Source of the DNA: UBA4823 sp034436035
GTDB taxonomy: Bacteria; Chloroflexota; Anaerolineae; Anaerolineales; UBA4823
DNA: 50,578 bases
Direction of reading: 5' to 3'
NCBI GenBank assembly: GCA_034436035.1
Contig: DAOTVW010000118.1
Span: forward strand, 1-50,578
How positions within the stretch are numbered: the first letter of the stretch is position 1; every line of letters starts with the position of its first letter. This document shows, in pieces, positions 25,557 through 34,781 of this stretch. The notes under the pieces were generated by a model. The model saw nothing but the letters and a program-made list of their open reading frames with translations, was not told the DNA's origin and made no database searches. Position numbers and translations under genes: made by a program.

Positions 25557-26546
25557 TTAATTGACTGTGCTTTTTTCCATTTGCGGAAAATCACCTAATA
25601 CCTGAATTTCCAACTCCAATGTCACTCCGAATAGCTCATAGACCTTATTCCGCGCAATTTGAATGAGCTCCCAAACATCCTGCGCACAAGCATTTCCATT
25701 GTTGACGATAAAATTTGCGTGAGTCGGGCTGATTTGTGCTCCACCAACCCGCTTCCCTTTCAATCCCGCTTCTTCAATCAATCGTCCAGCATAATCCCCA
25801 AACGGGTTTTTAAATATGGAACCCATGGATGCCCCAGCTGGTTGAGAGTTTTTTCGCCGTTCGTTGAACTCATTCATTTTCGCTTTGACAATATCCACAT
25901 CACTTTTCCAAACCTTTAAACTCGTACCGAGAACAACAATTTTCTCATGATGACGCTTAATGCGACTGTTTCGGTAACTATATTCAAAATCTGCGACTGT
26001 CCACCTCTGGCGAAGCAGCATTTCAGACGCTGGTTCACCTGTTCGTTGCAAGATTTCTGCCACGATTAAGCTATGCGCCATATCCCCATCGAATGCCCCG
26101 GCATTATTTACTACCGCTCCTCCAACAGTACCCGGGATTCCAACCGCCCATTCCAGCCCGCTTAATCCGTGCTCCGCTGCTAAACGCGCCACCGTGCCAA
26201 GGTTGACGCCGCTTTCAGCCCAAATTGACGTGCCTTCTTCCGTTTCCATAACTTTGATGCGCCCCCTCCCTCTCGCACGATTGATGACTACTAAACCTGA
26301 TAATCCCGCATCACTGATTAATACATTACTGCCGCTGCCCAATAATACATAGGGTATCTGGTTTTTCCATACGACCGTGATAACCTTCTCTAACTGCGCA
26401 GCTGTGTTTACTTCCAGTAAATACTCCGCAAAGCCCCCAATTCGCGCACTACAATAGCGCGACAATGGTTCATGCGGCTTTACCACTAAGCCACATTGGT
26501 TTTCCAGTACTTCTATTCGGGTCTTTAAATCTGATTCATGTGACAT
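25557..26546 (-). CDS. murB: UDP-N-acetylenolpyruvoylglucosamine reductase
   Basis: MurB reduces UDP-GlcNAc-enolpyruvate to UDP-MurNAc using FAD and NADPH. The ATG at 26546 is chosen because GGAG lies 7 bases upstream; a TTG at 26567 lies closer to the murC stop. The FAD region contains YVLLGSGSNVLISDAGLSGLVV and GIPGTVGGAVVNNAGAFDG. The substrate and catalytic part has YSYRNSRIK, GSIFKNPFGDYAGRLIEEAGLKGKRVGGAQIS and HANFIVN. The length of 329 residues is normal. Confidence 0.96.
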   Translation of the reverse strand: MSHESDLKTRIEVLENQCGLVVKPHEPLSRYCSARIGGFAEYLLEVNTAAQLEKVITVVWKNQIPYVLLGSGSNVLISDAGLSGLVVINRARGRGRIKVMETEEGTSIWAESGVNLGTVARLAAEHGLSGLEWAVGIPGTVGGAVVNNAGAFDGDMAHSLIVAEILQRTGEPASEMLLRQRWTVADFEYSYRNSRIKRHHEKIVVLGTSLKVWKSDVDIVKAKMNEFNERRKNSQPAGASMGSIFKNPFGDYAGRLIEEAGLKGKRVGGAQISPTHANFIVNNGNACAQDVWELIQIARNKVYELFGVTLELEIQVLGDFPQMEKSTVN

Positions 26547-26567
26547 TCTGATACTCCAATTTGTCAA

Positions 26568-27977
26568 TCATGACACTCCATCACTCCGATGGTTTAAAGA
26601 CTCGAATAACATCTCATTCAAAGAATTGGCATCACCCGCCGATAATACAAGCACAATTTCATTCCCTTTCAGGTGTCCAATCAAAAACAGATAAGCCTCC
26701 TTAATGGATGGAAAATAATATTTATTGAGATGGGGAATTTCCTTAACTAATTTTTCCATTGAAAAGCTTTGTGGTTGGTTTTCACGGGCAGCAAAGACAT
26801 CTAACACAATCAGTCCATCTGCGCCTGCGAAAGCTTCACGAAATTGATTCCAGAGCGTCATCGTCCGTGAATAAGTATGCGGCTGCCACACTACCCAAAT
26901 GAATTGTTTTGGAAAGCGAGTTTTTGCCGCAGCGATCGTAGCGCGTATCTCACTGGGGTGATGCGCATAATCGTCTATCAATACCATATCGCCAATTCGC
27001 CCATGCTCTTCGAAACGGCGCCCTGTTCCATGAAATTCTGATAATGCTTTTGTCACTTCCTCTATGGGCATCCCCATCCAGTGACTTAAAGCGACTACCG
27101 CTAAAGCATTCTGAACATTATGCTCGCCCGGAACATTCAGTTTAACTTGCGCAATGAGTTCATCGCGATAATAAGCCAAGAAATCAAATGCTCCATTTTC
27201 ATTGATCCCACTAATTTTTGCTTTGTAGTCGAATGGATGATCATTGATTTTTCCAGATACACCATAGTAAATTTTCGTTGCCGCGCTATTGGTCTGTTGG
27301 AAGACATTTCTAACCCCTTGATCCTCAACACAACCAATAAGAACGCCACTCGCCTCTACTTGATTAGCAAAACGGACAAAAACCTCTTCGAAACTTGCTG
27401 GTGTGGGATAGCAATCTGGATGATCATGTTCCACATTGGTGATGATCGCCGCATAAGGATTTAACCCAAGGAACATTCCATCATATTCATCGGCTTCGAT
27501 GACGAAATACTCCCCTTTACCTGCGTGAGCATTCGTTTTTAAGTCTAAGGAAGTTCCCCCAATGATATAAGTAGGATCATATCCCATCCGAGTGAATACC
27601 CAAGCACACATCGCAGTGGTAGTCGTTTTCCCATGAGTCCCTGCAATTGCAATCGTTTTAAAATTAGATGTGAGTTCTTTCAAAAAATCCAATCGTTTCC
27701 AAACTGGAATCCCTTCCTGTCTGGCTGTTTCTACTTCGATATTTGTGTCGGGGATGGCGGAAGAGCGGATGATTAATTTAGCGCCACGGATGTTTTCTGC
27801 CCGATGCCCAATCGTAACCGGTATCCCCTGATCGATTAATTCTTGCACCATAACCGAATGCACTCGATCAGAGCCAGTCACAATATACCCCCGCTCATGC
27901 AAAATGCGGGCAATGGCAGATAAACCCGTGCCACCAATCCCGATGAAATGGACATGACCTCTCTCACTCATCATCAA
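26568..27977 (-). CDS. murC: UDP-N-acetylmuramate--L-alanine ligase
   Basis: The first Mur ligase, adding L-Ala to UDP-MurNAc. The N-terminal Rossmann motif FIGIGGTGLSAIARIL, the ATP P-loop AGTHGKTTTTAMCAW, EADEYDGMFLGL, NVEHDHPDCYP and the C-terminal DDYAHHPSEI are all present in 469 residues. The exact start among three consecutive ATG codons is unclear. It overlaps the CvpA-like gene by four bases. Confidence 0.97.
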   Translation of the reverse strand: MMMSERGHVHFIGIGGTGLSAIARILHERGYIVTGSDRVHSVMVQELIDQGIPVTIGHRAENIRGAKLIIRSSAIPDTNIEVETARQEGIPVWKRLDFLKELTSNFKTIAIAGTHGKTTTTAMCAWVFTRMGYDPTYIIGGTSLDLKTNAHAGKGEYFVIEADEYDGMFLGLNPYAAIITNVEHDHPDCYPTPASFEEVFVRFANQVEASGVLIGCVEDQGVRNVFQQTNSAATKIYYGVSGKINDHPFDYKAKISGINENGAFDFLAYYRDELIAQVKLNVPGEHNVQNALAVVALSHWMGMPIEEVTKALSEFHGTGRRFEEHGRIGDMVLIDDYAHHPSEIRATIAAAKTRFPKQFIWVVWQPHTYSRTMTLWNQFREAFAGADGLIVLDVFAARENQPQSFSMEKLVKEIPHLNKYYFPSIKEAYLFLIGHLKGNEIVLVLSAGDANSLNEMLFESLNHRSDGVS

Positions 27978-28513
27978 ATGAACACCACCAGAACGAATAC
28001 TGCAAACAAAATCACCGCAAAAAATATCGCTGGAATTCCCAACCAGCGCGGTGCCAATAACGGTAACAAACTCTTGATTGCGTCAAAACCGGGTAAATCC
28101 GCCCGCGGCGCTACCAAATATTTATTGAAAGGATAATGTGCCTGGTCTAAAAAGTACCAAATGGAACCAATAATCAAGAATCCATTCACAGCCCCTAAGA
28201 CGAAACCCAATAACATATCCGATAACTTTTCGCGAGCAAACTTAGCAGCGCTGAACTTAGGAATATTTGGCGTCTGATAACCAAAGAAAATCAGCGCTAA
28301 AATTACCGCTGTACGTGTCCAAAAATACGAAATACCATTCTTGATATCCAAAAATTCTTTTGCCTGTGGAACATACCGCTCCAGAACAGCTAAAATAAAT
28401 AGAGCAAGGATTGCACTGAAAGTAACCAATATCTCTTTTGCCCAACCACGCATGGCGCCAATGACTGCAAACAAAAGGATGAGTAAATAAAATACCGCCG
28501 CAAGACTAATCAT
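27974..28513 (-). CDS. CvpA-like membrane protein inside the dcw cluster
   Basis: A 179-residue integral membrane protein with four or five helices: an N-terminal pair with VIGAMRGWAKEILVTFSAILALFIL, a helix after FWTRTAVILALIFFGYQ, LLGFVLGAVNGFLIIGSIWYFL and a very hydrophobic C-terminus. The GxxRGxxxE-type start and the GAVNGFLI segment suit the CvpA family, linked elsewhere to envelope stress and colicin V production. It overlaps murG by 8 bases and murC by 4, so it is tightly coupled to wall synthesis genes. The role is unknown. Confidence 0.65.
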   Translation of the reverse strand: MISLAAVFYLLILLFAVIGAMRGWAKEILVTFSAILALFILAVLERYVPQAKEFLDIKNGISYFWTRTAVILALIFFGYQTPNIPKFSAAKFAREKLSDMLLGFVLGAVNGFLIIGSIWYFLDQAHYPFNKYLVAPRADLPGFDAIKSLLPLLAPRWLGIPAIFFAVILFAVFVLVVFI

Positions 28514-29723
28514 TGACGCCTCCTTTGTGCTGCCCTAGATCGAGAATGCACTGTGCAATGGTATGAGCTGCCTCTGGTTTGGCTAATCCTTTCATCGCCT
28601 GGCGCATTGCTGCGAGTTTTTCTGGATGGGACATCACTTCGCTCACACAGGATAATAGTTGATCGGTTAAATGATGATCATCGATAATTATTGCTGCATG
28701 ATGCTGAGCTAAGTATTCTGCATTAATTTGTTGATAATGCCAAGCATGAGGATAAGGAACCAGAATTGCCGGCAACCCAAAGAGGGGCAATTCACCCAGT
28801 ACCGAAGCACCTGCCCGACAAATTGCTAAATCTGCAGCAGCAAGGGCAGCGCTCATCTCTTCATGCAAGTAGGGATAAGCATGATAACGGTTCAACAAAC
28901 CGGATGAGTCATTCTCCTTCAGCGCATTGATCTTCGTTTGTAAGACTTCCCAATCCAAATTACCGGTAACATGGACTATTTGGGCAACTTGGAGTAACTC
29001 CATAAGGTTTGCTAACACAGTGTTGTTAATAGAACGCGCCCCCTTACTTCCACCAAATACCAGAATGATCGGGGTGTCACAATCTAACCCTAATAGTCGA
29101 CACGCTTCTTCTTTCCGGTTAGGATCCCTTACCCATTTTTGATGTTCAAGGCGGGTTGGATAACCGCTTACAATAATATCCTTTTTCACAGGGTAATATC
29201 GACGGGTTGTCTCGGTTGTTACAGCAATTTGATCCGCAAAACGGGCAATAACCTTAAGGGCTAAAGCCGGTTCAATATCCGGCACATATAATAAATGACG
29301 TGGTCTTCCTTGTTTCCATAACATCGTGCGCGCCGCCACCGCAACTGGAAATGCTAAAAATCCTCCGGTAAAGAAGATCACATCGGGTTGGAAACGGGAT
29401 AAAATCTTGCGGGCTGCCAGAATACCGCGACCAAGCTGATAGAGATTGCCAGGGATGCGCTTCCAACCAACCCCATGTAAACCAGCCGCGGGAATTTCCT
29501 CATAAGGAAAGCCAGCTCTACCCACCAACTCTTTTTCCATCCCACCTATTCCGCCAACCCACAATGGGACGATTTGCGATTTGGAAGCAGACCCTGCTTG
29601 TACATCCATATTATTTATTTCCAGTTTTGTCTCATTGCACAGTGTTTGCAGGACGGCGAGGGCGGGATACACGCCTCCGCCGGTCCCCCCGGCGCAAATC
29701 AACAATCTTAGCGAAGATGTCAT
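28506..29723 (-). CDS. murG: UDP-GlcNAc:undecaprenyl-pyrophosphoryl-MurNAc-pentapeptide transferase MurG
   Basis: MurG makes lipid II from lipid I at the inner face of the membrane. From the ATG at 29723 (405 residues) the protein starts LRLLICAGGTGGGVYPALAV, the glycine-rich donor/acceptor loop. VIFFTGGFLAFPVAVAA, VSGYPTR, ILVFGGSKGARSINN and the C-terminal UDP-GlcNAc motif ICRAGASVLGELPLFGLPAILVPYPHAWHYQQINAEYL follow. Because the conserved loop starts about ten residues in, the gene must overlap the end of ftsW by about 92 bases in another frame. An upstream in-frame start at 29762 would make the overlap longer still. Confidence 0.95.
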   Translation of the reverse strand: MTSSLRLLICAGGTGGGVYPALAVLQTLCNETKLEINNMDVQAGSASKSQIVPLWVGGIGGMEKELVGRAGFPYEEIPAAGLHGVGWKRIPGNLYQLGRGILAARKILSRFQPDVIFFTGGFLAFPVAVAARTMLWKQGRPRHLLYVPDIEPALALKVIARFADQIAVTTETTRRYYPVKKDIIVSGYPTRLEHQKWVRDPNRKEEACRLLGLDCDTPIILVFGGSKGARSINNTVLANLMELLQVAQIVHVTGNLDWEVLQTKINALKENDSSGLLNRYHAYPYLHEEMSAALAAADLAICRAGASVLGELPLFGLPAILVPYPHAWHYQQINAEYLAQHHAAIIIDDHHLTDQLLSCVSEVMSHPEKLAAMRQAMKGLAKPEAAHTIAQCILDLGQHKGGVND

Positions 29724-30903
29724 TGCTTGAATCCTTACTTTCCTCCGAGCGAATTGCAACATTTAAAATCGTTGCAATTGCAAATATCGATACAACCAAA
29801 TTCGATCCTCCTGCACTGATAAATGGCAATGCGTTTCCTGTAAAAGGCATCAAATTGACAATTTGCGCCATATTAACAAACGCTTCCATGACAATCCATA
29901 AGGTCATCCCTGCAGCTAAGAGCCTGCCAAGCTGATCAGGAGCTCGCTGAGAAATGGCTAAACCACGCCATAAAATGGTCAAATACAACCCAATCAGTAA
30001 TATTGTGCCGATTAACCCTAATTCCTCACCGATTATTGCAAAGATGCTATCCGATTGCGGGGTAGGTAAGCCAGTACCTTTAGTGACCCCATTCCCTAAT
30101 CCAACCCCAAAAATCCCGCCTTTATAAAAAGCTTCCAATGATCGTTGCACTTGATATGGTGCTAAAGTGGGATCAGAAACCCCTTGAAACCATCCAAACA
30201 CACGCGTTCGTCCAGTATTGGTCGTTAATACAATCAAAATACCGATCACTATCACACCAAAAATTAATATTAATATCTCTTTCCAATCCGCCCCTGCGAG
30301 GAAAAACAAGATCCCGCCGATAACAATAATGGTCAGTACGGCACTGTAATCTGGTTGTAAAAGGATAAAGCCGCTCATAATCGCCAGGATCATAATCAAT
30401 GGCAAAAGGCCTAAACGAATATCTTTCAATGATTCTTTTCTTGCGTCCAACCATACTGCCACGTATACTACCGTGACAAATTTGGCTAATTCGGAAGGTT
30501 GATACGCACCACCAAAAAGACCTCTTCTAGCACCGTAGCGATTTTCTCCAATAAAAAGCACTGCAATCAAAAGAAGAATCACCACCCCAATAACAGGGAT
30601 AATAAACTTTTTCCAAACATGGTAATCCACCAAAACTACCAGTGGTGCAGCAGTTAATGCGATGACCAAGGCGAGCACCTGGCGGAGGAAGATTGAATAG
30701 ATCGAAAGAATCGAGCGATCTTTACTGATATAGAACGAGATATCTGCGCTGGCTGAATAAACCATGATTAGCCCAAACAAAAGCAACGCAACCGAGACGA
30801 TAATTAATGGCAAGTCGAGTCGCAAATATACTCGCTTCGCTGGTAGTCTCGCAGGGTCTGCCTGAGATTTCCAATTCGTTTTATTTACAAATTCATTACC
30901 CAT
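29632..30903 (-). CDS. ftsW: Lipid II polymerase / SEDS protein FtsW
   Basis: A SEDS-family glycosyltransferase with about ten membrane helices, working with FtsI in septal wall synthesis. SEDS landmarks are LLFGLIMVYSAS, RYGARRGLFGGAYQPSELAKF, YQVQRSLEAFYKGGIFGVGLGNGVTK, LPTPQSDSIFAIIGEELG and LPFISAGGSNLVVS. The start at 30903 (ATG) overlaps murD by 19 bases; a GTG at 30915 is an alternative. The C-terminal tail (RRGDRRRRVSRPRRP) is very basic and is encoded by DNA that also codes the MurG glycine-rich loop. Confidence 0.95.
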   Translation of the reverse strand: MGNEFVNKTNWKSQADPARLPAKRVYLRLDLPLIIVSVALLLFGLIMVYSASADISFYISKDRSILSIYSIFLRQVLALVIALTAAPLVVLVDYHVWKKFIIPVIGVVILLLIAVLFIGENRYGARRGLFGGAYQPSELAKFVTVVYVAVWLDARKESLKDIRLGLLPLIMILAIMSGFILLQPDYSAVLTIIVIGGILFFLAGADWKEILILIFGVIVIGILIVLTTNTGRTRVFGWFQGVSDPTLAPYQVQRSLEAFYKGGIFGVGLGNGVTKGTGLPTPQSDSIFAIIGEELGLIGTILLIGLYLTILWRGLAISQRAPDQLGRLLAAGMTLWIVMEAFVNMAQIVNLMPFTGNALPFISAGGSNLVVSIFAIATILNVAIRSEESKDSSNDIFAKIVDLRRGDRRRRVSRPRRPANTVQ

Positions 30904-32309
30904 TTTCGAAAACACTCGCCACGCTCCTCAAAATCACGAAATTCATCAAAACTTGTTGCGCCTGGTGATAATAAAACCACATCACCATCTTGTACGACAC
31001 CAGCCGCTGCCCGCACTGCTTCTTCCAGGTTTCTACAGCGCGCAATCGGTGGCATTTCGGGTTTACCTACCTCATAAAAAGCTCGTTCAATTTTTTCGGC
31101 TGCTTCGCCGAATAAAATCAGATAGCGCGCCCTTTCCATCGCTAATTTTGCAAAATCTTGCCAGGGTAAATTCTTGTCTTTTCCGCCGAGTAATAAAACC
31201 AGGGGCTCTTCAAAAGAACGGATAGCTGCCATACTTCGCTCTGGAGCTGTCGCAATCGAGTCGTTATACCAATCCGCTCCATGCCACTGGCGCACAAATT
31301 CCAGCCGATGTGGAACACCCTTAAACCCGCTCACTCCAATCCGACACGCCCAGGCTGGTATACCAGCCGATAAGGCTATGGCACAAGCAGCCAATACATT
31401 TTGGATGTTGTGTTCCCCGCGCAGTGCTATCTCTCCGATTGGTAATAACTGGGTTGTCTTTTTACCATCCCAGAAGTTAATCCACCCTTCGTCTTGAAAA
31501 GTACCTACGTATTGATCATTATATACTTTCCCAAAAGTATTCAACTCGCCGCGCACGCTCTCCTTCAAACCCCAAGACCCAATATCCTCTCGATTTAAAA
31601 TTGCCACATCATTATCTTGCTGATAATGGAGAATCTGGGCTTTCGCTTCGATATACGCTTCCATTGTCCCATGACGATCAAGGTGGTTTGGAGTAATATT
31701 CAAAACTGCTGCGATCTGGGGAGAACGGGTTAGGATTTCTAATTGAAAGCTGGATAATTCTAAGATAACCAAATCCTCTTTGGACATCTTCTCCAAATCA
31801 TTGATCAGGGGCGTTCCAATATTTCCACCAATCCAAACCTTTTTATAGGGTTTGTCCATAACTCCTGCGCTACAAGCTGCTTGCGCAATCCGCCCGACCA
31901 GTGTAGTTGTAGTGGTCTTGCCAGCGGAACCTGTGATTCCTACAACCTTAGCTGGCGTTTGTTCCAAAAATATTTGTGTATCATTGGTAAGCGGAATTCC
32001 CCGACGACGCGCTTCCACCACCAAGGGTAAACTCAACGGAACACCACCAGATATACACACTATTTCTGTTTCATCTAACAACTCAATCGGATGAGAACCA
32101 AGCACCCATTGAATCGGATAATCAGCGAGGGCACTCTGGCTCTCCATTAATTTTTCAGCCGTTTGTTTATCATTTACTGTCACATGAGCGCCATGTTCCA
32201 CCATGAAACGCGCCAAAGCCAAACCTTGCCTTGCCGCGCCTAATATCAAGACCCGCTTTCCGTACCAGGCATTAGGAGTATTATGGTTGCGTATATTTAG
32301 CTTCGTCAC
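30885..32309 (-). CDS. murD: UDP-N-acetylmuramoylalanine--D-glutamate ligase
   Basis: The second Mur ligase, adding D-Glu. VLILGAARQGLALARFMVEHGA is the nucleotide-sugar-binding start, GITGSAGKTTTTTLVG the P-loop, LELSSFQLE and NITPNHLDRHGTMEAY the central motifs. In the C-terminal domain RLEFVRQWHGADWYNDSIATAP and LLLGGKDKNLPW are conserved. The start is uncertain: the GTG at 32309 has GGAAG 9 bases upstream and avoids overlap with mraY; GTG at 32324 is also possible. Confidence 0.94.
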   Translation of the reverse strand: MTKLNIRNHNTPNAWYGKRVLILGAARQGLALARFMVEHGAHVTVNDKQTAEKLMESQSALADYPIQWVLGSHPIELLDETEIVCISGGVPLSLPLVVEARRRGIPLTNDTQIFLEQTPAKVVGITGSAGKTTTTTLVGRIAQAACSAGVMDKPYKKVWIGGNIGTPLINDLEKMSKEDLVILELSSFQLEILTRSPQIAAVLNITPNHLDRHGTMEAYIEAKAQILHYQQDNDVAILNREDIGSWGLKESVRGELNTFGKVYNDQYVGTFQDEGWINFWDGKKTTQLLPIGEIALRGEHNIQNVLAACAIALSAGIPAWACRIGVSGFKGVPHRLEFVRQWHGADWYNDSIATAPERSMAAIRSFEEPLVLLLGGKDKNLPWQDFAKLAMERARYLILFGEAAEKIERAFYEVGKPEMPPIARCRNLEEAVRAAAGVVQDGDVVLLSPGATSFDEFRDFEERGECFRKWVMNL

Positions 32310-32341
32310 GATCGTATCTTCCACAGAGTAACCAACCTTAA

Positions 32342-33349
32342 CTAAACCAATGCCAACCCAATCCCAATCATGGCAGCCAGTAAACTGATCAACCAAAATC
32401 GTTGCACCACCTGGGTTTCACTCCAACCTAATAATTCAAAATGGTGTTGTATCGGAGCCATTTTAAACACTCGCCTTCCTTCTCCAAATCGGCGTTTTGT
32501 GTATTTAAAATAACCGGTTTGAATAATGACACTCAACGTGGCGCTCACTGGGATAATTGCAATGATGGGTAATAGCGCCCATTGACCGGTCATTAATGCC
32601 ACCACGGCTAAAGTGGCTCCTAACGCCAGCGAACCAGTGTCGCCCATAAACAACTCAGCCGGATGGACATTGAACCATAAGAAACCAAAAATAGCGCCAA
32701 CCAATGCAAAACAAAACCGAGCAATAAAGATCTGGTGCTGCAAGATCGCAATCCCTCCATAACATGCAAAAGCAGTAGCAGAAATTAATCCCGCCAGTCC
32801 ATCTAACCCATCTGTGAAGTTGACCGCATTGGAGGTGCCAATAATAATAAAAACAGCGATTGGCAAATAAAAGATGCCTAAATCGATGTTGCCTTTTATC
32901 CCCGGCAAAAACATATCGGGAACTTTTAGAAAATACTTCAAGCCAACTGCTGCTAAAGTCGCCAATCCCAGCTGCCCAAGGAATTTTGCCCTCACACTCA
33001 ACCCGGTTCGTTTTGCAGAGCCAATTAAACCTTGCCAATCATCAATCGCACCTAAAAAGGCAAAACCGACCATCACACCCACCGGTAATAAAATAGACTT
33101 TCCCAGCAGCGTGAAACCCATAATCGGACTAACGTTCAATAAAACGGTGATAAGCACAACCGGTAATACGATCAGGATACCCCCCATGGTTGGGGTACCC
33201 ATTTTGACCAGATGATGCTGTGGTCCATCCACCCGAATTGCTTTCCCAGCTTTGAAATAACGTAAAATACGCAGCAAAGGAGGTCCCCAGATCACCGTGA
33301 GCAGAAAACTCACACCAGCTAACGCCAAAGTCATTGGTGCCTGATTCAC
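32342..33349 (-). CDS. mraY: Phospho-N-acetylmuramoyl-pentapeptide transferase MraY
   Basis: An integral membrane enzyme of 335 residues that links phospho-MurNAc-pentapeptide to undecaprenyl phosphate, forming lipid I. Signature motifs are GTPTMGGILI, the aspartate pair in FLGAIDDWQGL, SNAVNFTDGLDGLAGLISA, FNVHPAELFMGDTGSLALGA and the histidine motif APIQHHFELLGWSETQVVQRFW. It overlaps murF by four bases. Confidence 0.97.
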   Translation of the reverse strand: MNQAPMTLALAGVSFLLTVIWGPPLLRILRYFKAGKAIRVDGPQHHLVKMGTPTMGGILIVLPVVLITVLLNVSPIMGFTLLGKSILLPVGVMVGFAFLGAIDDWQGLIGSAKRTGLSVRAKFLGQLGLATLAAVGLKYFLKVPDMFLPGIKGNIDLGIFYLPIAVFIIIGTSNAVNFTDGLDGLAGLISATAFACYGGIAILQHQIFIARFCFALVGAIFGFLWFNVHPAELFMGDTGSLALGATLAVVALMTGQWALLPIIAIIPVSATLSVIIQTGYFKYTKRRFGEGRRVFKMAPIQHHFELLGWSETQVVQRFWLISLLAAMIGIGLALV

Positions 33350-34761
33350 TCTTGCATCTCCAAAGCTGAGACTATCCTATCCATCCGCATACCATGCGAA
33401 CCTTTAATCAGCACAATATCTCCTTCGTGCAGTATGTCTTTCAACAATTTGGTTGCTTCCTCAGTAGTTTCGACCATGTATAACTGCGAGCTTGGAAAAC
33501 CGCTGCGGCGGGCTGCCAATCCGATTAACTTACCCCGTTTTCCAACTGTAATTAACTGATTGACTATTTCCGCTGCGCGAACGCCAACTAACTCATGGCC
33601 CTTTTCTTCATATACACCTAGCTCTAACATATCACCAAGGACGGCGATTTTTCGCCCATCTAATTCTTCTAACAGATTCAGTGCCGCCAAAGTCGATTCT
33701 GGGGAAGCATTATAAGAATCATCCACAATTAGTGCACCTGTTTCCGTCCGAACAACCGATAAACGTAATTGAGTATGGCTAGAACGCAATCCCTGAACAA
33801 TTTCTTGCCAAGTTAACCCTTCCACTAAACCCACCGCAGCTGCTCTCAAAGCCGTATGAACAGAGTGGCGGCCGATTAAGGGAACAGTTAAGTATAATAC
33901 TTCTGAGCAGTAGTGAAGCCTAAATGAGATACCTTCTAATCCACGGCTCTCAATTTGATCCGCCCATAAATCAGCCTGATTATCTAAACCATAATAAAAC
34001 ACACGCGCTTTGGTTTTTTCAGCCATTGCCCGCACATAAGGATCATCATAATTCAGCACTGCAACTCCTTGCGGAGCAGGCGGTAAAGCTGCAACCAGTT
34101 CGCTTTTCCCTTGCGCGATCGCATCCATTGACCCAGCTCGTTCCGCGTGAACCATCCCAATATTGGTGATTACCCCAATATGGGGGAGCGCAATGTCACA
34201 CAAAAAGGCGATCTCTCCAGGAACATAAAAACCCATTTCTAGAACTGCCCTTTGATGGCCTTTGCTCATGCGGAGGATGGTGAGAGGTAACCCAATTTCA
34301 TTGTTCAAATTTCCTGGATTCTTTAAAGTCGAAAAACGCTGGCTTAAGACATCTGCAACCAATTCTTTGGTGGTTGATTTGCCAACACTTCCGGTTATCC
34401 CAATCACCCGGATGTCTAACTTTCTCCGCCAAAAACGAGCCGCCTCTTGTAATGCTTGCAAACTATTATCTACGCGCAGGCATACAGGAGTGTTAACTGG
34501 TTCCGATATCTCAGCCCCTTTTCTCAAGTCAATTACTGGAAAATCATCCCCGACATCCTTTTCGACAATAGCGACATGGGCACCACGTTCAAAAGCATCT
34601 TGGATAAATTCATGTCCATCCACCTTTTCACCCGGCAATGCCACAAATAACGCCCCGGGGATTACCAGGCGCGAATTAACCACCGCATCAGTTATATGTT
34701 GTTGGGCGGTCATGTAGCGCTTCCCTACTAAGGCTTCCAAGATATCATTCAATGTCAGCAT
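33346..34761 (-). CDS. murF: UDP-N-acetylmuramoyl-tripeptide--D-Ala-D-Ala ligase
   Basis: The last cytoplasmic Mur ligase, which adds the D-Ala-D-Ala made by Ddl. The 471 residues include an N-terminal uridine-binding region (DSR-like VNSRLVIPGALFVALPGEKVDGHEFI), the P-loop GITGSVGKSTTKEL, TLKNPGNLNNEIGLPLT, EMGFYVPGEIAFL and DDSYNASPESTLAALNLL. The C-terminus has GDMLELG and KGSHGMRMDRIV. It lies 20 bases after ftsI. Confidence 0.97.
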   Translation of the reverse strand: MLTLNDILEALVGKRYMTAQQHITDAVVNSRLVIPGALFVALPGEKVDGHEFIQDAFERGAHVAIVEKDVGDDFPVIDLRKGAEISEPVNTPVCLRVDNSLQALQEAARFWRRKLDIRVIGITGSVGKSTTKELVADVLSQRFSTLKNPGNLNNEIGLPLTILRMSKGHQRAVLEMGFYVPGEIAFLCDIALPHIGVITNIGMVHAERAGSMDAIAQGKSELVAALPPAPQGVAVLNYDDPYVRAMAEKTKARVFYYGLDNQADLWADQIESRGLEGISFRLHYCSEVLYLTVPLIGRHSVHTALRAAAVGLVEGLTWQEIVQGLRSSHTQLRLSVVRTETGALIVDDSYNASPESTLAALNLLEELDGRKIAVLGDMLELGVYEEKGHELVGVRAAEIVNQLITVGKRGKLIGLAARRSGFPSSQLYMVETTEEATKLLKDILHEGDIVLIKGSHGMRMDRIVSALEMQE

Positions 34762-34781
34762 AAATTACCAGTTATCCATCA

